A stretch of 64,000 nt of DNA, from positions 199,486-263,485 of the forward strand of contig VZTJ01005674.1 of NCBI GenBank assembly GCA_013397795.1, in the 5' to 3' direction. The notes under the pieces were generated by a model that was not told the DNA's origin, searched no databases, and saw nothing but the letters and a program-made list of their open reading frames with translations. Position numbers and translations under genes: made by a program. The DNA is from Orthonyx spaldingii. Taxonomy: Eukaryota; Chordata; Aves; Passeriformes; Orthonychidae. Positions 22,161-33,429 of the stretch are shown here, piece by piece (the first letter of the stretch is position 1; each line of letters starts with the position of its first letter).

Positions 22161-25100
22161 AGGAGTAAAAACCTCTCCTTTACTTGCTTGGTGTTATTTT
22201 GCCTCGTATTATTGTGACTGGCAGGTGGGTGTGCAGGTGTTTTCACACAGCCAATAAATGCAGGACAGTTCAGCACAAAGAGGGTGGGTCGGGCACACCA
22301 AGGCAACCTGTGAAATGGCCTGAATGCTGTTGTGGAGTTGTCTGGAGAGCTTGATGTGAACAGTTTTCCCATCTGCCAGCACTCTTTGCCAAATTAATTA
22401 CAGATCAACTGTGAGAAAGTTTGAATGGCCATTACCAACCATTGTGGCATTCCCCTAGCAAAAATATTGTCCCATTGTGTCCCAAAAACATTTCAGATGT
22501 ATTGTAAGTAGCAAGATTGAAAAATGCAGATTCTGTTTCCAGCTCTCTGTGTTTAGTCACTGGCAGTGCATTGAAGGCTCTAGATGCATCTATGCTCATT
22601 TAAAGCTTTGGCCTGAGCGCTTAGCAGAGGATGCTTGGAACGATGTTGAACACATTTAATGTTTCATTCCCCTTGGGAGTGCAAATTTCCAAAGCTGCTG
22701 TGATAATCTTGGCCTGAAGATCCAGCACAGAGCATATTGTCTGCGGGACTGTGTGTCCTTGGCTCACAGTCAGGTGAGAAGAGGTGCTGGGTTCTGGGTT
22801 TGCATGTGCCTCTGCTTTTAGAAACAATTTGGGGAAGTGGAAGAACAGTTCTGCAGAGCCATTACAGTCTCTTCTGTACATGATGTTTGGGCACATTTTA
22901 AAGCCTTTATTTCCTCAGCCATGAAATCTTGTTTGAGTGGTTGCATTCTGTCTTGTAAGTACTTCTAGTCAGGGCTTTTCCAACATGTGCTTACAAGCCT
23001 CCGTGGGTGTGCTTGCCATAGTAATTCCTGGCTACACTTTATTGTGAACGTCTTGATGCTCATAGGGTTTGGGGAGAGAAGAACCATTCCAAGTGGGAAA
23101 TAACATCCACAATTCCCAGTGGCATGGACCAAAGCCAAATGCCTAAGCCTTCTTTAGAAAGTCTTCCTCTTTGTGAGGGATGTGCATTCTTAACATTTTC
23201 TCTGTTCGTAATAAAGTCGTGCTACTTCCATCAACATGTGCAACTGTTCTCATTTTACTCTTTCGCTCTGCTTACTGTCATTATGCAAAATAGTCTTTAA
23301 CCAAAAAAAACCCAAATAGATTAAACTAACCTCCTCTGTTTTTTATGTGCACCTTGCTAGTTAAATGTGTTTGAGCTGATGAGCTATCACCTGTTGAGTC
23401 ACAGCAAACCCTTTGTCCACATTATGACTAGTAGATATTTAATTGCCTGCTGAATTAAATTGTTCTTTCCACCTTCCCATGGTTATTTTCCCTTATCTCC
23501 TTTGACATTCACATTACAAAGTAACAATGTGGTAATTATTTTCAAAAGAATGAAATTACTTTGCCTGTGAGACACTCAATCCTGGTAGCTCTAACAAGGT
23601 AGAACTGTTGGGTGGCAGGCAAGAGTGTCACCCTGCAAAATATGCAAGAAAGACACAAAGGGAATCACACACATGATTTAAGAAGGGAGGGGTCATCTTG
23701 ATGTTGACTGAGACAGATGTGAACCTGAAGAGCACTGTGAAGAGTAGGAGCGTATGGGTTTTGTGTGCTGTGGTCAAGACTCTGGTGAAAGAGACCCAAG
23801 AGAGAGTCAATTACCCAGCGTGGAAGGTCCTACATCAGCACACCAACACCTGCAATCCGTAATTAGGACAGCGTGGACCAGAATGTGGGAAGTGTTCTCC
23901 ATGGAGCAGTACTCCACCTGCAGTGACCAGCTCTTGTCTTCCAACGCTCACCTCCACAGTGGAGCATCCCCAGCATTCCTGAGAAGCTGAAGTTGTGAAT
24001 GCCAAGGTGTAGATTCTGCTGAGAAGGGTCATACACGTGCCCTCTGAACTGTGTAAGGCCTGTGAGGGGAGATGCTGAGCTTGGGGTGGTAGAGAACACC
24101 ACTGAGCTGCTGTCTTCATTTTAGAGGGGGCAATCTCTATTCATGTCTCTGCAGTTCTGGTAGTCCCAGTATCCTGATGCTTCAAGGGGAAGAAGACTCT
24201 TCGTTCTTTGTCTGACCACAATGTTCCTCCTTGTGAGTTCTATATCCCTGGGCTCTCTGCACACACAGCCCTGATTGATGTCTTTTAGCTTTCGTGTTTG
24301 AAAATATAGTAGAAAAAAACTTACTGTTTTGGACTGTTCCTACATTCTCACCTGCTCTGCCTTATTACAGTTTTGTGCCACCATCTGGGGTCTTCCTAGG
24401 GTGTTCCCAGGGCTCTGAAAAGACAGGTGTTGGTCCAGTCATTCCCAGCTTGGCTTATGGGTCGAAGTCCTGATTAAGCAACGTACTCTGAGCAGCACCA
24501 AGGTGTCCCTGTCAGCCCTGGAAGTGGAGGGCTTGGGTTAGCTTTTCAATCTGTCTCTCCACAAAGCAGTGGCAAAGGGTGTTGCAAGACAAGTGGTGGT
24601 GGCTGTTCACAGAGAAGGGAACCTTCACTCCAACCCTTGGGACGTATTCCAGGTTTAGTGTAGAGTGTGAGGTGCATTTCCAGCAAGTTTTCGCCCATCG
24701 AAATGTCCGTGGGTCACACCCTGGGGTTTGCAGCTGCCCAGGTGTCTCTCATCGGCCACACACGGCCACATGTCCCCGCCCTGCTCTTCTGCACGGCCCC
24801 GGGGACATCTGGTGGCCAGAGCTGTCCTGGCATCCCGCACGGCATCCCGCGGAATTCGGGAAGTCCAGGCAGCACGGCAGGGATGGCAGTAACAGCTCAC
24901 ATGCCCACCTGTATAAAAAATTATGCGGATAACTAGTCCAGCTTAACCAGCTGACTCATTGTATGGGTGCACCTTTTTCATCCATGGATGCTGCCCTGGC
25001 TTGAAAAGCAAATGGGTTATGTTCAGACTCACTTATATGCAACCAAAAGGTGCTTTTTGACCTGTCTGAAGCAGCCATGGGATCTATTAATACATTCTAG

Positions 25101-28100
25101 GATTTATTATTTCTCTTGGTAAAACCACAGAGTCATTTTTTATTCGTTTTCCAAAACAAATAAACAGTATTTGCTTTGAAGGATCTGTGCTAGTCCAACT
25201 GGCTGATGACCCAGTCCAAAAGATGACAGATTATTCTTTTCTTTTCCAAATCTAGGAAAATACGATGACCCAAAATCATGCAAGTCCTTTTTTCGAAGAA
25301 CAGAAGCCTTGTATTTCACCTCCTCCATTTAAGTTGTTACATAAGTACAAAATAGTTAAGTCGAAAACCATCAAAAACAACATAGATCTAGCAGTTGATC
25401 TGCATATTTGTTTAACTCTTGCTTTCAAAGAAGAGGTTTGCATTAGAATTGAGACTTACATACTTTAAATTACCTGTAAATTACATACAATTTACGTTTC
25501 CTGCAAATTACAACTTATCTATCTTTCACATAGCAGCTTTGCCAATTGAAATAGAGTCAACCTGTCTCCAGCCATATATGCATGGGAAAATTCTGTTTCT
25601 TTCACTGAAACTGGGTAGAGGACAGAAATCTGCACTACCAGAACTATTTGCAGCATAGCCAGAGATTAGAGATGTTTTGCAGGACATGCATCACGTCTTT
25701 GGAGCAATCCCCTACAGCACATTTTCAACTCAAGTCTCCTCTTGACAATGAGTATCTGGGTCTGTCTCCAGCAACCATTGTGCATCCCTGAAACTGGCAG
25801 TATTATACAATAAACAGTCGCCTTCTCTGTGCCTTCCTGGATGTACATAAAATTTGCCATGGTTGAAGCCCGTCTTTTGGGAAGTTCCAGAGGTAATTGT
25901 CTGGAGTTAACTTACAGGGCTCCTGTCAAAAGGAATTAGTATTTCAGCAACTCCTTGGCCAATTCCATGACAGTACTAAAATAGCTGACTGCCTTACACA
26001 TCAGCTGGCCTTGCTTAGGTGGAGCAATTGAAACATTTTTAAAAGCAAAGCAGTTATCATGCTTCCATTGCTTCCTGCAGCAAAGTTCTTCTGGCCAAAA
26101 AGGTTTCAAAAGAATGAGTGTCTTTGTTTTTCTCTCCATCTCTCTCTATTTATAGCTTATGAACGTTGGGAAGTGTATGACAAGAAACTGGGAGAGGAAT
26201 GGATTTTAGGACTTGAAGGTCAAATATTTTGTTCAAGGGAAGCCTGAGTTGTTCGTGATGGAAAGGACAGCCTGATGGCAAAGCCGTGTGGGGGAGAAGT
26301 GTGCTGTTTTTAAGGTACACAGCTGCAAAGGGAAACTGATTAAAATCAGAATTAGATCTTCAGTGGACACAAAGGATTCTTTCTCACACACATATAGTGC
26401 TCATCTGGAGGCCAGAGCCTCTCTTGAAGCTCTTTCTTATATGAAATTCAGCAGCCTTTATGGCCAGATCAAGTGCTCTTTTTCCTCATTGTTCATAACA
26501 GTAGTTGCAGTATGAGAAAATAATACTCAGCATCAGTAAGAAATATTCAACGAAGTACAATTAAAACTGTGTTCCGTCATGAATTTCTTTCCCTTCAACA
26601 CACTTTCCCGTGGTCATTTTATCCACTGATGACTGCATCCCAGCTGGAGCAGGCTGGCAAAACTAATCCAAAGTCCTTGAATTCAAGATGATTTAAATGG
26701 ACAAGGGATCTTTTTCCGAGGTTATCAGTTTAAAGATGTCTGGCACTTGGCCTTCAAACTGTGAGCTCTATAATCCTTATCTTGGTAAAGTCAGCAGCAA
26801 TGTCTTCACTGACTTCAGCAGAAGTGGACCTTACATCATTACTGCTCAACTATGATCCTTTGAATCATTTCACCCTCAACAGCATACAGCTGTGTGTCAG
26901 ATGTGATTATTTCATTGCTTATTCAGGTTTTCTCTCATTTCCTTTTGCTTTTCTATTGCAAATGGTATTTCGCCTTCACTGTTTCATATTCTACCAGACT
27001 TAATTTGAAATGCATTGGTCTTACAATTTTAACACTGCCATTCCTGCTGCTCCTTGTAATTTTCAATTCCACAGTCTGGGCTGGGATGTTAAAACATCTT
27101 TCCTAAAAGTGGGGTAGCACTTCATCTTGGAGCTCTTTGGAGGCAATATCCAGTCACAAGATCTCAGTCTAGGTAAAACGTTGCTCAGAAATGGTACCTG
27201 GGATCTTCATTCCTTTTAGACTTTTTTTTAATAGAAAAGGTAAAAAGGAGAAAAATATTTAAGAGAGGCAGGCATTTAAGAGGCAGGTTGCATTACATTG
27301 TACAAATTTTCCTCAACTATTGTTTGTCAAGTTAGAGTTTTTGTTTTAAAATCATGCTGCTTCTCACTTTGGAAAAAAAAAAGGTAAATCAACAAACTTG
27401 AAATATGTCTGTGTTACAAGGTTCACTTCTAATTCAGATGACAGGTCTGGGTGATCCCAAAGAAAACAGAGAAGTGTGGAAGGGTGAAAGTAACCTTCTA
27501 CTGCTGTCATGTCACTTTGAATTGCATGTGTTCATGAATACATTCACTTTAGGTACTGGTGGTCTTTCCTTGTTAACTTAAATTAGAGGAGGCTTTGGCT
27601 CTGTGTCACTCCCCTTGAAATGGTTGTTTAGGTTGTATCCTGCAAGAGCGAAGTGTGTAGGTGCAATGTATAACATACATGCATGCAACGAGTATTTGAC
27701 TCAAGAACCAAAGCCCTGTAATCTTTGAATTATTTAAAACAGAGGACCGAATGATGGTTTCAGCTGCAGTCAGCTGAGTAGGTGGTGTCAGCAACTGACA
27801 AATTTGACCTAATGCCTGTTTGTTGTGATACCTGGTATTTCTGGCAAACTACATAAACAAGTATTCTCGTATTTTTCTTGTCAAACAGCATGAATACCAC
27901 TCTTGTTTTATTTCCTTTGTCTTGGCAAATACTTTATGGCAAGTATTCATCACCAAATAAAGTGTGAGACCATGTGCAGAGCAAAGCCCATTAGGTCCTG
28001 TACTTTGGCATTCTGCTGGGCTGCAAGGTCTGCCACCAACTTGGCCAGGCTGTGCATGATGCTGACAGTGTTTCCTATGCAATAGAAATCAGATATCCTT

Positions 28101-30146
28101 TTTTCTTTCTGCGCAGAAGTGTGTACTTGACCTGGCGAGTAGTGGTGGTGTGGTGCACTGCTTCTAGACTTGTTTGCCTAACCAAGCCTTGTGTGTAAAA
28201 ATGACACACGTGAAACTGAGATGTTTAAAATACGCTCTTGTTAGGGCTTTTTAAGAGTATTTACACTCACTGTTGCATTCATGTGCTTTTTTCCCACCTT
28301 GCCTGTGCCCACCATCTCTGTACCTTCTGTAGCACATCTCTAAGGCCTTCCTCTCCCAATGTCTCCCCTGCCTCACTGGTGGCTTCAGTCAGCTTCAAAC
28401 ACCATCCATTGCCATGAGTAATGAACTCCTCTTGGAAGGTCTCCCTGGGCAATCTGAGACTTTGGCTTCTCCATCAGTATTTGCTCTGCTGCTGATGGCT
28501 CTGATGTGCATCCTTCAGTTACCAGAGCGGACCAAGAGGGTTTGTGCATGCTGAAGCTCCTTTTCCAGCAGTGCCGTGGGGATATGAATAGCTACCTGCC
28601 TCCTAGTCAGTTTTGAAACTCCTGATAACTGACTGGCAAATGGAAGGTAGTCTCTTCAATATATCCATGGAGATGACATTTGATTTTTAGAAATTACTGT
28701 GTACTGGAATTGCAGATGGGCTGCATGGCCTTCTAAGCATTAAGCTTAACGAACCCCTGGTGCCCCTGACGACTGCTGTAGTCCACACATGTACTCAGTT
28801 ATTTTTCAGCGTTTCTCAGAACTGCATGGGTGTCCAATTTACTGGAATCAGTAGAAGGACTCCATCTAGCAACATGTACCCTAATCAGTGGTGAAGCCAG
28901 GAAGTGTTTACAGGCAACCTGATGGCCAGATCAATCCTGCAGTATGTTAATAACATGATCTTGGGGGGCTCTGCTAATGGGCTGAGTTATTGTTCAAAAC
29001 AAGTTTAAAAAGGTGCTGCCAGAAGTACTTTGATAATGTTGTCTGTTTGCAAAATACTCATTTTCATTCAATTTTCTCTATACTTTCCCTATAAAAAAAT
29101 CAACATTTGCATTTTTATAGCTTGCTCACTCTGTCCATGTAAATGACAAGCCTGAGAAAATTAACTCGGTTTAAGGTAGAGCTTGAAATGATTATGAAGG
29201 GAACCATCAGACACAGTTATCTGCCTTAATATGGACTCTGTGTGAGAACTGAGGGGGCCTTTTTCAGTCCTGCTTTTCCAAAACACATGCTGTAAAAACT
29301 CAAAAAATACAAACCTTCATGTACCTGGTACAGTACTTTCATACATTTACAATTTTATTCTAGAGAAGCAACAAGACTCTTGACAAATTCTTGTTATTTA
29401 TAATGGATGCTGGCTGAAGCTTCACCAGAAATCTTGGAGGACGTGCAAGATGGAGGACAATATTGGAATGTCTTGCCTGTGCTGCTGCTGTCCTTAGGTA
29501 ATCACCTGGAACTGAGCATCAAAGAGACCCATCTGTTCTGTCTTGCCCGGAGGGGAATCAGGTACAGGTGGTTTATCAGCTCCTCAGTGCAAGTGGTGAC
29601 GTGACAGAGCTGTTTACATAAGTCTTTCTGCACTGGGATGTTTCATGGCATGGTACACAATTGTGAAAAGAAGCAATGTAATAAACATCTCAAAATATGG
29701 ATACTTTCAGAAATTATTTCCCCATTACCACTTGATATTAAGGATATGCTCTAACAGGGCAGTTGATTGTTGATGGATGCAAGTGTTGTCCTGATTTAGA
29801 AGAAGTGAGACTCTGGAGCACTGATACTTCTCTTGCAGTTCTCTGTTTCTTGGATGGTTCTGGATTAAATCTAAAAACCTGGCTTTGTTTAAGTCCCTCT
29901 AACAACTGGCAATACAATTAGTGGGAAATAACCTACTTGGCTAAGTCTCCCACACTGTCTACTGTGGCTTCATTTTACATGATTTGTTTTGTTGAATTTT
30001 GCACGCTTCCCCCAAAAGAAGTATTTTCTGGATGGTGAATGATCTGGCATGAAACTTTCTTGTGCCCACAGATGGCTTCAGGGCTTGTAATTATTCTGAA
30101 GCTCAGAGCTGTTACTTCTGAAAGACAAACAAGTAGGAAAATACAC
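22161..30146. other. Gene-poor intergenic sequence, nothing recognised
   Basis: 8 kb with no supported exon, RNA gene or interspersed repeat. A slightly GC-richer, CpG-containing patch lies at about 24.68-24.87 kb. Open frames on both strands are short (under 120 codons), overlapping and without motifs. Confidence 0.65.
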
Positions 30147-30221
30147 CCAAACCAAACCAAACCAAACCAAACCAAACCAAACCAAACCAAACCAAACCAA
30201 ACCAAACCAAACCAAACCAAA
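30147..30221. repeat. (CCAAA)n pentanucleotide microsatellite, 15 copies
   Basis: 75 bp of uninterrupted CCAAA units, AC-only on the + strand and GT-only on the minus strand. It makes artificial open frames (WFGLV repeats) on the minus strand. Confidence 0.97.
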
Positions 30222-30419
30222 GTGTTTGGCATACACCTGGTGCCACCTTGGCCTCTAGACCCATGCTGGCCTGTTTGTGGGTGCTGGAATGAAGGGCCCT
30301 ATGTATGAAGCCATCCTGGGCAGAGCAGAAAAGCTGCAAATGCTTTGGTCACCCTGTGTGGCACCAGACATGTTCTTTTGGATAACTGGGCTAAACTGGG
30401 CTGACAGTGCAAAGGGACC

Positions 30420-30895
30420 ATGCACCCAGAGTACTGTTACCAGTTCTGGGCTCCTCAGGACAAGGAAAACCAGCTACTGGAGAGGGTCCAGTGGAGGGCC
30501 ACAAAGATGGTTAAGGGACTGAAGGAGCTGGGCCTGTTTAGTCTGGAGAAGACTGAGAGGGGATCTCATTAGTGCAGATAAGTATCTTCAGGGTGTGTGC
30601 CAAGAGGATGGTCCCAGACTGCTTTTGGTGGTTTCCACCAACAGGAAAAGGAGCAATGGCCATAAATTAAACCAACTCAACAAGAGGAAGAACTTTCCAT
30701 TGAGGGTGGCAGAGCACTGGAACAAACTGCCGAGGGGGATTGTGGAGTCTCCCTCTCTGGAGAGATTCCAACCCCACCTGGGTATGTTCCTGTGTCATCT
30801 GCTCCAGGTGACCCTGTCTTGGCAGAGGGGGTTGGACTGGATGATCTTCAGAGGTCCCGTCCAACCCTTACACTCCTGTTATTCTGTGATCTTTG
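30420..30895 (+). mobile_element. CR1 LINE 3' fragment
   Basis: Sense CR1 late ORF2 to tail. Markers are cagttctgggctcctcagga, gagagggtccagtggagggc, gcctgtttagtctggagaag, gcagagcactggaacaaact and ttggactggatgatcttcag. It ends ccgtccaacccttac and an ATTCTGTGAT tail at about 30890. The frame is interrupted. The 5' boundary is approximate. Confidence 0.92.
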
Positions 30896-31151
30896 AGGTC
30901 AGAAAAGGCAGGATGGAAAAATGGAAAGCCCAGCACAAGTGAAAACACATGCTGGCAGGGCTGACACAGAGATGGAGAGCGTAGCTTGGGCCACAAGTTT
31001 GGGGTTGGGAACAAAAGTGAAACCTCAGGGCTGGCAGCTGGGGATATCTCCTGGATGTTTCTGTGGCCCCTGTTCCCGTGAGGGCACAGCAAGGATACCT
31101 GAGGGGCACAGGGAAGGGGGTTGAGAATATCTGAAGAGTATTTTCAGTGTT

Positions 31152-31707
31152 CTGTGTCAGAAATTGTGTGGCCAGCAGGACCATGGCAGTGATTCTTCTG
31201 CCTGTACTCAGCGCTGGTGAGGTCACACCTCAAGTGGTATGTCCAGTTCTGGGCTCCTCAATTCAAATGGACATTGAGGTGCTGGGGCAAGTCCAGAGAA
31301 GGGAACAGAGCTGGGGAAGGGTCTGGAGCACAAATCTGATGAGAAGTGGCTGAGGGAGCTGGGAAAAGGGCACTGCCTGGAGAAAAGGAGGCTCAGGAGG
31401 GACCTTCTGGCTCTGCACAACTCCCTGACAGGAGGGTGCAGCCAGGTGGGGATCGGGCTCTGCTCCCAGAGAAGAAGGACAGGAGGAGATGACAAAGCTT
31501 CAAGCTGTGTCAGGGAATTAGGAAGAATTTCTTGACAGAGAAGGTTGTTAACTCTTGGAATGGGCTGCCAGGGAGGTGGTGGAGTCTCTGTCCCTGGAAG
31601 TGTTCCAGGAACAGCTGGATGTGGCACTCCGTGCCGGGTGGGCAGGGTGGTGTCCGCTCACCGGCTGCACGCGGTGTGCCCAAAGGCCTTTTCCAACTCC
31701 ATGCACG
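31152..31707 (+). mobile_element. CR1 LINE 3' fragment, left arm of tail-to-tail pair
   Basis: Sense CR1 late ORF2 (gtgtggccagcaggaccatg, gcgctggtgaggtcacacct, gaaaaggaggctcaggaggg, ccctgacaggagggtgcagc, cagggaggtggtggagtctc) ending in the tail segment (aggccttttccaactccatg). It stops shortly before a GC-rich stretch and an assembly gap. It is closely similar to the reverse complement of 32492-33000. Confidence 0.92.
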
Positions 31708-31750
31708 CTGTGGTTGCGCGGGGGCGCGCGGGGGCGGCCGCGGGGGCGCG

Positions 31751-31769
31751 NNNNNNNNNNNNNNNNNNN
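31751..31769. other. Assembly gap (19 N)
   Basis: Run of N directly after a very GC-rich stretch (gcgcgggggcgcgcgggggc at about 31716-31735) and directly before a minisatellite. The true length of missing sequence is unknown. Confidence 0.99.
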
Positions 31770-32360
31770 TCCCACTCCCGCTCCCGCTCCTGATCCCGCT
31801 CCCGATCCCGCTCCCGCTCCTGATCCCGCTCCCGATCCCGATCCCGCTCCTGATCCCGCTCCCGATCCCGCTCCCGCTCCTCCTCCCGATCCCGATCCCG
31901 CTCTCACTCCTGATCCTGATCCCACTCCTGATTCTGCTCCTGATCCCGCTCCTGATCCCGCTCCTGATCCCGCTCCTGATCCCGCTCCTGATCCCGCTCC
32001 TGATCCCGCTCCTGATCCCGCTCCTGATCCCGCTCCTGATCCCGCTCCTGATCCCGCTCCTGATCCCGCTCCTGATCCCGCTCCTGATCCCGCTCCTGAT
32101 CCCGCTCCCGATCCCGATCCCGCTCTCACTCCTGATCCTGATCCCACTCCTGATCCTGATCCTGCTCCTGCTCCTGCTCCTGATTCCGATCCTGCTCCTG
32201 ATGCTGACCCTGCTCCTGTTCCTAGTCCTGCTCCTGATTCCGCTCCTGATCCCACTCCTGATCCTGATCTCACTTCCATTCCTGATCCTGCTCCCGGCCC
32301 CACTCCCACTCCATCTCTCTCTCCTGATCCCACTCCTGCTCCATCTCCCGCTCCCTGTCC
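31770..32360. repeat. TGATCCCGCTCC minisatellite (6/12-bp periodicity)
   Basis: About 590 bp built from TCCCGA, TCCCGC and TCCTGA hexamers. The core at 31941-32108 is 14 consecutive identical 12-mers TGATCCCGCTCC; the flanks are degenerate variants (CCACTCC, GATTCCG, CTGCTCC). Because 12 is a multiple of 3 and the unit has no stop in most frames, several frames on both strands stay open (PLLI or APDP on +; GIRS or GSGA on minus). These are not evidence of a gene. Confidence 0.97.
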
Positions 32361-32491
32361 GCCAGCACCCAGTGGAAGCCGCTGGCATCCCGAGGCAAAG
32401 CGGGACCCGGTACCGCTTCCCCCCAGTCCCACTGCTCCAGTCCTTCCCCTCTGTGTCCCTGCAGCCGCTGGGGAACGCGGTCACCACGGGG

Positions 32492-33178
32492 TCACTCAGG
32501 TTAGAAAAGAACTCTGAGATCATCAATTTCGAGACCTATGACCTGTGACCCACCTTGTCACCCAGACCAGAGCGCTGAGTGCCACATCCAGCCTTTCTCT
32601 GAACACCTCCAGGGACAGTGACTCCGCCACCTCCCTGGGCAGCCCCTTCCAATGTTCAATCACACTTTCTGTGAATAATTCATCCTAATGTCCAACATAA
32701 ACCTCCCCTGGTGCAACTTGAGGCTTTGTCTTCTCATTCTGTCCCCTGTTCCCTGTGAGCAGAGCCTGACCCCCACCTGGCTGCACCCTCCTGTCAGGGA
32801 GTTGTGCAGAGTGAGAAGGTACCTGAGCTTCCCCAGCTCCCTCAGCTGCTCCTTATCAGACTTCTGCTCCACACCCTTCCCCAGCTCCATTGCCTTTCTC
32901 TGGACTTGTTCCAGCACCTCAATACCTTTCCTGAAGTGAGTAATCCAGAACTGGATACGGGACTCAAGGTGTGGCCTCAGCAGTGCCAGCACAGGGGATG
33001 GTAACTGCCCTGCTCCTGCTGTCACACCATGGCTGGGACAGCCCAGGGACCATTGGGTTTCTTGGACACCTGGGCATGCCTGGGTTCATGTTCAGCCACT
33101 GTTGACCAGCACCCTCAGATCATTTTCCACTGAGGTGCTTTCCAGCCACTTTCCACCCAGCCTGCAGCACTTCAGGGG
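32492..33178 (-). mobile_element. CR1 LINE 3' fragment, right arm of tail-to-tail pair
   Basis: On the + strand it starts with the reversed tail (actcaggttagaaaagaact, ctgagatcatcaa). It continues through cagggacagtgactccgcca, cctccctgggcagccccttc and ctgcaccctcctgtcaggga, then the reversed ORF2 C-terminal region. The last part (gcatgcctgggttcatgttc ... gaccagcaccctcagatc) also belongs to CR1. It faces the 31152-31707 copy. Confidence 0.9.
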
Positions 33179-33429
33179 TGGAAAACCCACCTGCAATGGT
33201 CCTGTGGCTTCCCAAGCTATTTGAGGCTTACATAGCGAAATCTGAACTTTGGTTTTCCCCTTGTTCTTTGCATTCTAATGAATTTATCTTTTTTTTTTCT
33301 TTTCGTTTGAGCTTAGGTTTGATTTCCTTACACTCAGTTGCTTCCAGTATTACCTTGTGACTCCAAACACTGGTGCTTCTCTACCAAGCTGGTCAGTGCT
33401 CTATGCAGTATTACGAGGTGCTACATGTC

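Noticed and set aside
27950..28057. 35-codon minus-strand frame that looks like an amphipathic helix (HSLAKLVADLAAQQNAKV)
   Set aside because: Too short, with no splice-supported neighbours and no family recognised; likely chance.
31510..32548. 338-codon open frames on both strands across the 31.5-32.5 kb minisatellite
   Set aside because: They run through the N gap and consist mainly of the translated 12-bp repeat, with CR1 sequence at the ends. No initiation context, domain or splice structure.
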